Virus record (IMG/VR): IMGVR_UViG_3300012000_002412
Location: 62,001-126,000 of that record
Origin: a virus
Strand: one strand, 5' to 3'
Length of the DNA stretch: 64,000 nt
Positions 62,019 through 64,000 of the stretch are shown here, piece by piece (positions within the stretch are counted from its first letter, which is position 1; every line of letters starts with the position of its first letter). Under the pieces are notes generated by a model. The model had not been told where the DNA came from and made no database searches. It saw only the letters and a program-made list of their open reading frames with translations. The translations under genes were made by a program, and so were the position numbers.

Positions 62019-62028
62019 TATATATTAA
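62019..62028 (-). promoter_or_regulatory. TTAATATATA box, 4 nt before a tagged gene
   Basis: Minus-strand box at the same spacing as before six other tagged genes. Confidence 0.5.
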
Positions 62029-62037
62029 TTTTTTTTT

Positions 62038-62760
62038 CTATTTCAATAGTTCTACTTTTCTTAAATCTGAGTTTTTTCCAAACCAAATTTCAAGTGATAG
62101 CTTCGTAGCCTCGTCTTTTGTAATTAAGGTCATTTTTGGGTTATTAATAATATCTTGATACTCGTCATCGACAAGTGCCGCTAAACCTTTTTTATACTTT
62201 ATTTCCCACTGTTTGACATCATTTGTTTTTTCCCATTCATTATACTCTGCTTGGGTATAAAAAAGTAATTTCTTTTTGGTTTTTGATTTTGGTATAGCAA
62301 CTACAATTGGAGTTTCTACTTTCCAAATCATTTTTCTATCAAACATATCCGGCCAATATTTGTAAAAAAAGTTAATGAGCAGACCAGCAATCGAGTTACC
62401 GTCTGCGTCAGCGTCAACGTAAAAAAGAATTCTACCGTATCTAAGGTCTTTGAGAGTAATTTCTTGGCCCAGTTTTAATCCAATCGATGCCATTAAATTA
62501 ACCACTTCGTCATTTCCGACCAGTTTTTGATTGGTCATCTCTGAAACATTCACGAATTTTCCTTTAAGTGCAAAAGCACCCATTGTTTCTGGTGTTCTGT
62601 ATTTTCTGAAAGCCGAAATTGCCGAATTATGAGATACGAGACCATTGCTTAACAGAAAAGATTGATCAACATCAACTGATATGTCAACCATGTTCACGTA
62701 CTCATTTGTGATATCAATTGAATCTATATCTATAAGTTCTAAAAAATTCTCTACTATCAT
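62038..62760 (-). CDS. Type II topoisomerase large-subunit C-terminal half, fused to a split-intein C-fragment
   Basis: A 240-aa protein. Residues 1-45 are an intein C-fragment ending 'LLSNGLVSHN', with Ser46 as the first extein residue. The extein begins 'SAISAFRKYRTPETMGAFALKGK' and contains 'FYVDADADGNSIAGLLIN', the TOPRIM DxDxDG metal motif (T4 gp39/GyrB type). The split point is right after the TOPRIM Glu-Gly motif (EGxSA). The N-terminal half must lie beyond the window. Its ATG overlaps the TGA of the homing endonuclease gene (AAATGATAG). Confidence 0.92.
   Translation of the reverse strand: MIVENFLELIDIDSIDITNEYVNMVDISVDVDQSFLLSNGLVSHNSAISAFRKYRTPETMGAFALKGKFVNVSEMTNQKLVGNDEVVNLMASIGLKLGQEITLKDLRYGRILFYVDADADGNSIAGLLINFFYKYWPDMFDRKMIWKVETPIVVAIPKSKTKKKLLFYTQAEYNEWEKTNDVKQWEIKYKKGLAALVDDEYQDIINNPKMTLITKDEATKLSLEIWFGKNSDLRKVELLK
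62626..62760 (-). other. Split-intein C-terminal fragment (IntC)
   Basis: A 45-aa stand-alone C-fragment at the start of the topoisomerase half gene. It carries the block-F pattern (VDISVDVDQSF), penultimate His and terminal Asn, followed by Ser+1. Length and start Met match naturally split phage inteins (gp41-1, gp41-8, NrdJ-1 types). Confidence 0.88.
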
Positions 62761-64000
62761 TTATCAATATTATTTTTTATAAATTCCAAACACTTCTCTA
62801 ATTTATTTTCCTCATCTGACCAAATCTCTAGAACCCTGAATCCATTTGCTTTTGCCGTTTCTATTTTATCTTGTTGTTTTTTAAACGCTATTTCAGGAGT
62901 AATACTTATATCAAATGGATTTGTCCAAGTTGAATTTTCATTTTTTGGATGATACAAAACTCCATTGTATTCAATGATGATTTTCTTACTTCTTATTGTA
63001 AAATCATAGAAATAAATTTTATCACTATCTTTTATGAAATATTCTTGTTTATTTGGTTTCCCTATACAGATATCAGAAATATCTATATTTAATTTACTGG
63101 TTAAAATATCTATAAGTGGATTAAAAATCTTTAATGACTCTTTGGATGCGACACAAAAAGGAACTGTTACTTTTTCTAACCATTGGTGATAAATTTTAGT
63201 TGCGGTTTCAATATCGCCGTATTTTTTCAATAAATTATCAATTGTAATAGCTCGTGATTTATTTATTTTTTCTTTTTGTGGATTTGAGTCAAAGGTTTTT
63301 CTATACTTATCAACTCTTATTTTATGTTTTTCCAATCCTACTTTTTCACCAAATTTATTAATCAAGTTACTAATTGAGTTATTTACTTTAGATAATCTAT
63401 ATTCATATTCGGTTATTGCTGATTCTAAATCACCATTATTTTTCTTAATGAAGAAATCCAAAGACATTGAATCTTTTTTATTTGATACTTCCTGGAATAA
63501 TTTAATTCCCAAATCTTCTCCATATTTTTGTATATATCCTTCTCTACTATTTGATAAAGAAATTTTAGATATGTGTTCTAAATATTTTTGTCTACCTAAT
63601 TCCTCTCCATATTTTTTTATATAGTTATCAACGGATCTAGATTGAAACTCTTTGTAAGAATTTTCAGAATTATGATTTTCTTTATAGAATGGACTTCCAT
63701 TATTATTTTTTAGTAATATTTTTGCCTCTTCCAATGATACTTTATTAACCAATGATATGAATTCAAATGAATTGGGATTCATTTTTATACCTTGACAATG
63801 TTCATTTTCTCCATAGCAATAAATTAGTTTTTTATATGAAAATCCTTTTATTTTAATTTGACTTTTGTTGTTTATTTCAACATGTATATTTACAGGTGGG
63901 TAACCAGAATTACAAACTCTACACTTTTCTATATCAAAACCCAGATAATCCAAATATTTTCCTATCGGGATTTTGAGTTTTCTTCTTATTGATACTTTTA
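62757..64000 (-). CDS. Vsr-like homing endonuclease between split topoisomerase halves (5' end outside window)
   Basis: The frame is open to base 64000, so the TTG at 63953 is not the real start. Visible parts: a zinc-ribbon-like N-terminus (CRVC ... CYGENEHC), at least five 'IKKYGEELGRQKY'-type repeats (~120-270) and a C-terminal nuclease core 'YFYDFTIRSKKIIIEYNGVLYHP' and 'GFRVLEIWSDEE'. This matches the Vsr-like (EDxHD) homing endonucleases of phage 'fractured genes'. The core resembles that of the free-standing enzyme at 23795. Confidence 0.85.
   Translation of the reverse strand, partial: KVSIRRKLKIPIGKYLDYLGFDIEKCRVCNSGYPPVNIHVEINNKSQIKIKGFSYKKLIYCYGENEHCQGIKMNPNSFEFISLVNKVSLEEAKILLKNNNGSPFYKENHNSENSYKEFQSRSVDNYIKKYGEELGRQKYLEHISKISLSNSREGYIQKYGEDLGIKLFQEVSNKKDSMSLDFFIKKNNGDLESAITEYEYRLSKVNNSISNLINKFGEKVGLEKHKIRVDKYRKTFDSNPQKEKINKSRAITIDNLLKKYGDIETATKIYHQWLEKVTVPFCVASKESLKIFNPLIDILTSKLNIDISDICIGKPNKQEYFIKDSDKIYFYDFTIRSKKIIIEYNGVLYHPKNENSTWTNPFDISITPEIAFKKQQDKIETAKANGFRVLEIWSDEENKLEKCLEFIKNNIDK

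Overview
The window is an AT-rich segment of a large tailed-phage genome with T4-like (myovirus) replication and structural logic. The T4-type markers are a gp32-like ssDNA-binding protein (19.1-20.1 kb), a T4-type RNase H/5'-exonuclease (58.8-59.8 kb), RNA ligase 1 (42.6-43.9 kb), a class Ia NrdB (22.7-23.7 kb), a TOPRIM-bearing type II topoisomerase subunit (62.0-62.8 kb) and virion-protein genes. Two near-perfect TTTG-N19/20-TAnnTTTG promoters (39.1 and 53.7 kb) and A-rich, Shine-Dalgarno-poor leaders suggest a Bacteroidota (Flavobacteriia-like) host. Genome size and taxonomy cannot be fixed from one window, but the gene content fits a jumbo phage.

Layout. 0-1.4 kb: end of a flavin-reductase gene carrying a LAGLIDADG intein. 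1.5-1.8 kb: tRNA-Ser(UGA), an initiator-type tRNA-fMet, a run of hairpins and a terminator. 1.8-15.0 kb (+): CYTH protein, Clp ATPase, then a surface-glycan island (sulfotransferase, GDP-fucose synthesis, about ten glycosyltransferase/methyltransferase/deacetylase-like genes). 14.9-20.1 kb (-): virion genes and gp32. 20.3-23.7 kb (-): tagged small proteins and NrdB. 23.8-25.6 kb: free-standing homing endonuclease and a structured-RNA candidate. 25.6-27.9 kb: DNA methyltransferase and an IMPDH/GMP-reductase-family enzyme. 27.9-36 kb (-): Cys-rich repetitive fibre, sulfotransferase, glycosyltransferase, APS kinase with a nucleotidyltransferase, and virion genes. 36-39 kb (-): DnaJ and GrpE. 39-43.9 kb (+): small genes, a second glycan/metabolite cluster, RNA ligase. 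43.9-47.9 kb: more tagged proteins. 48-49.9 kb: DnaK. 49.9-62 kb: tagged proteins, endolysin, UvdE, an exported nuclease, DUF2589-like pair, holin candidate, NusG, RNase H, methyltransferase. 62-64 kb: topoisomerase C-terminal half starting with a split-intein C-fragment, with a homing endonuclease gene directly upstream.

How the genes work together. (1) A complete DnaK-DnaJ-GrpE set plus a ClpC-like unfoldase would give the phage its own proteostasis system. (2) An APS kinase, a nucleotidyltransferase and two PAPS-type sulfotransferases, together with GDP-fucose enzymes and many glycosyltransferases, suggest synthesis or modification of sulfated/fucosylated glycans. (3) About fifteen otherwise unrelated proteins begin with the same 10-14-residue tag (M-K-x-[LIK]-K-x-[FY]-x-x-[FL]-x-E), which ends in a [LIVF]-x-E site like the capsid-targeting/prohead-protease sequence of T4 internal proteins. 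Many of these genes also have a TTTAATATATA box only 4-6 nt before the start codon. This is the most interesting candidate for an undescribed system: a cargo of proteins packaged in the capsid and delivered with the DNA, including domains resembling pterin carbinolamine dehydratase, a papain-like enzyme and possibly an ADP-ribosyltransferase. (4) Two kinds of intein and two homing endonucleases show an active selfish-element load.
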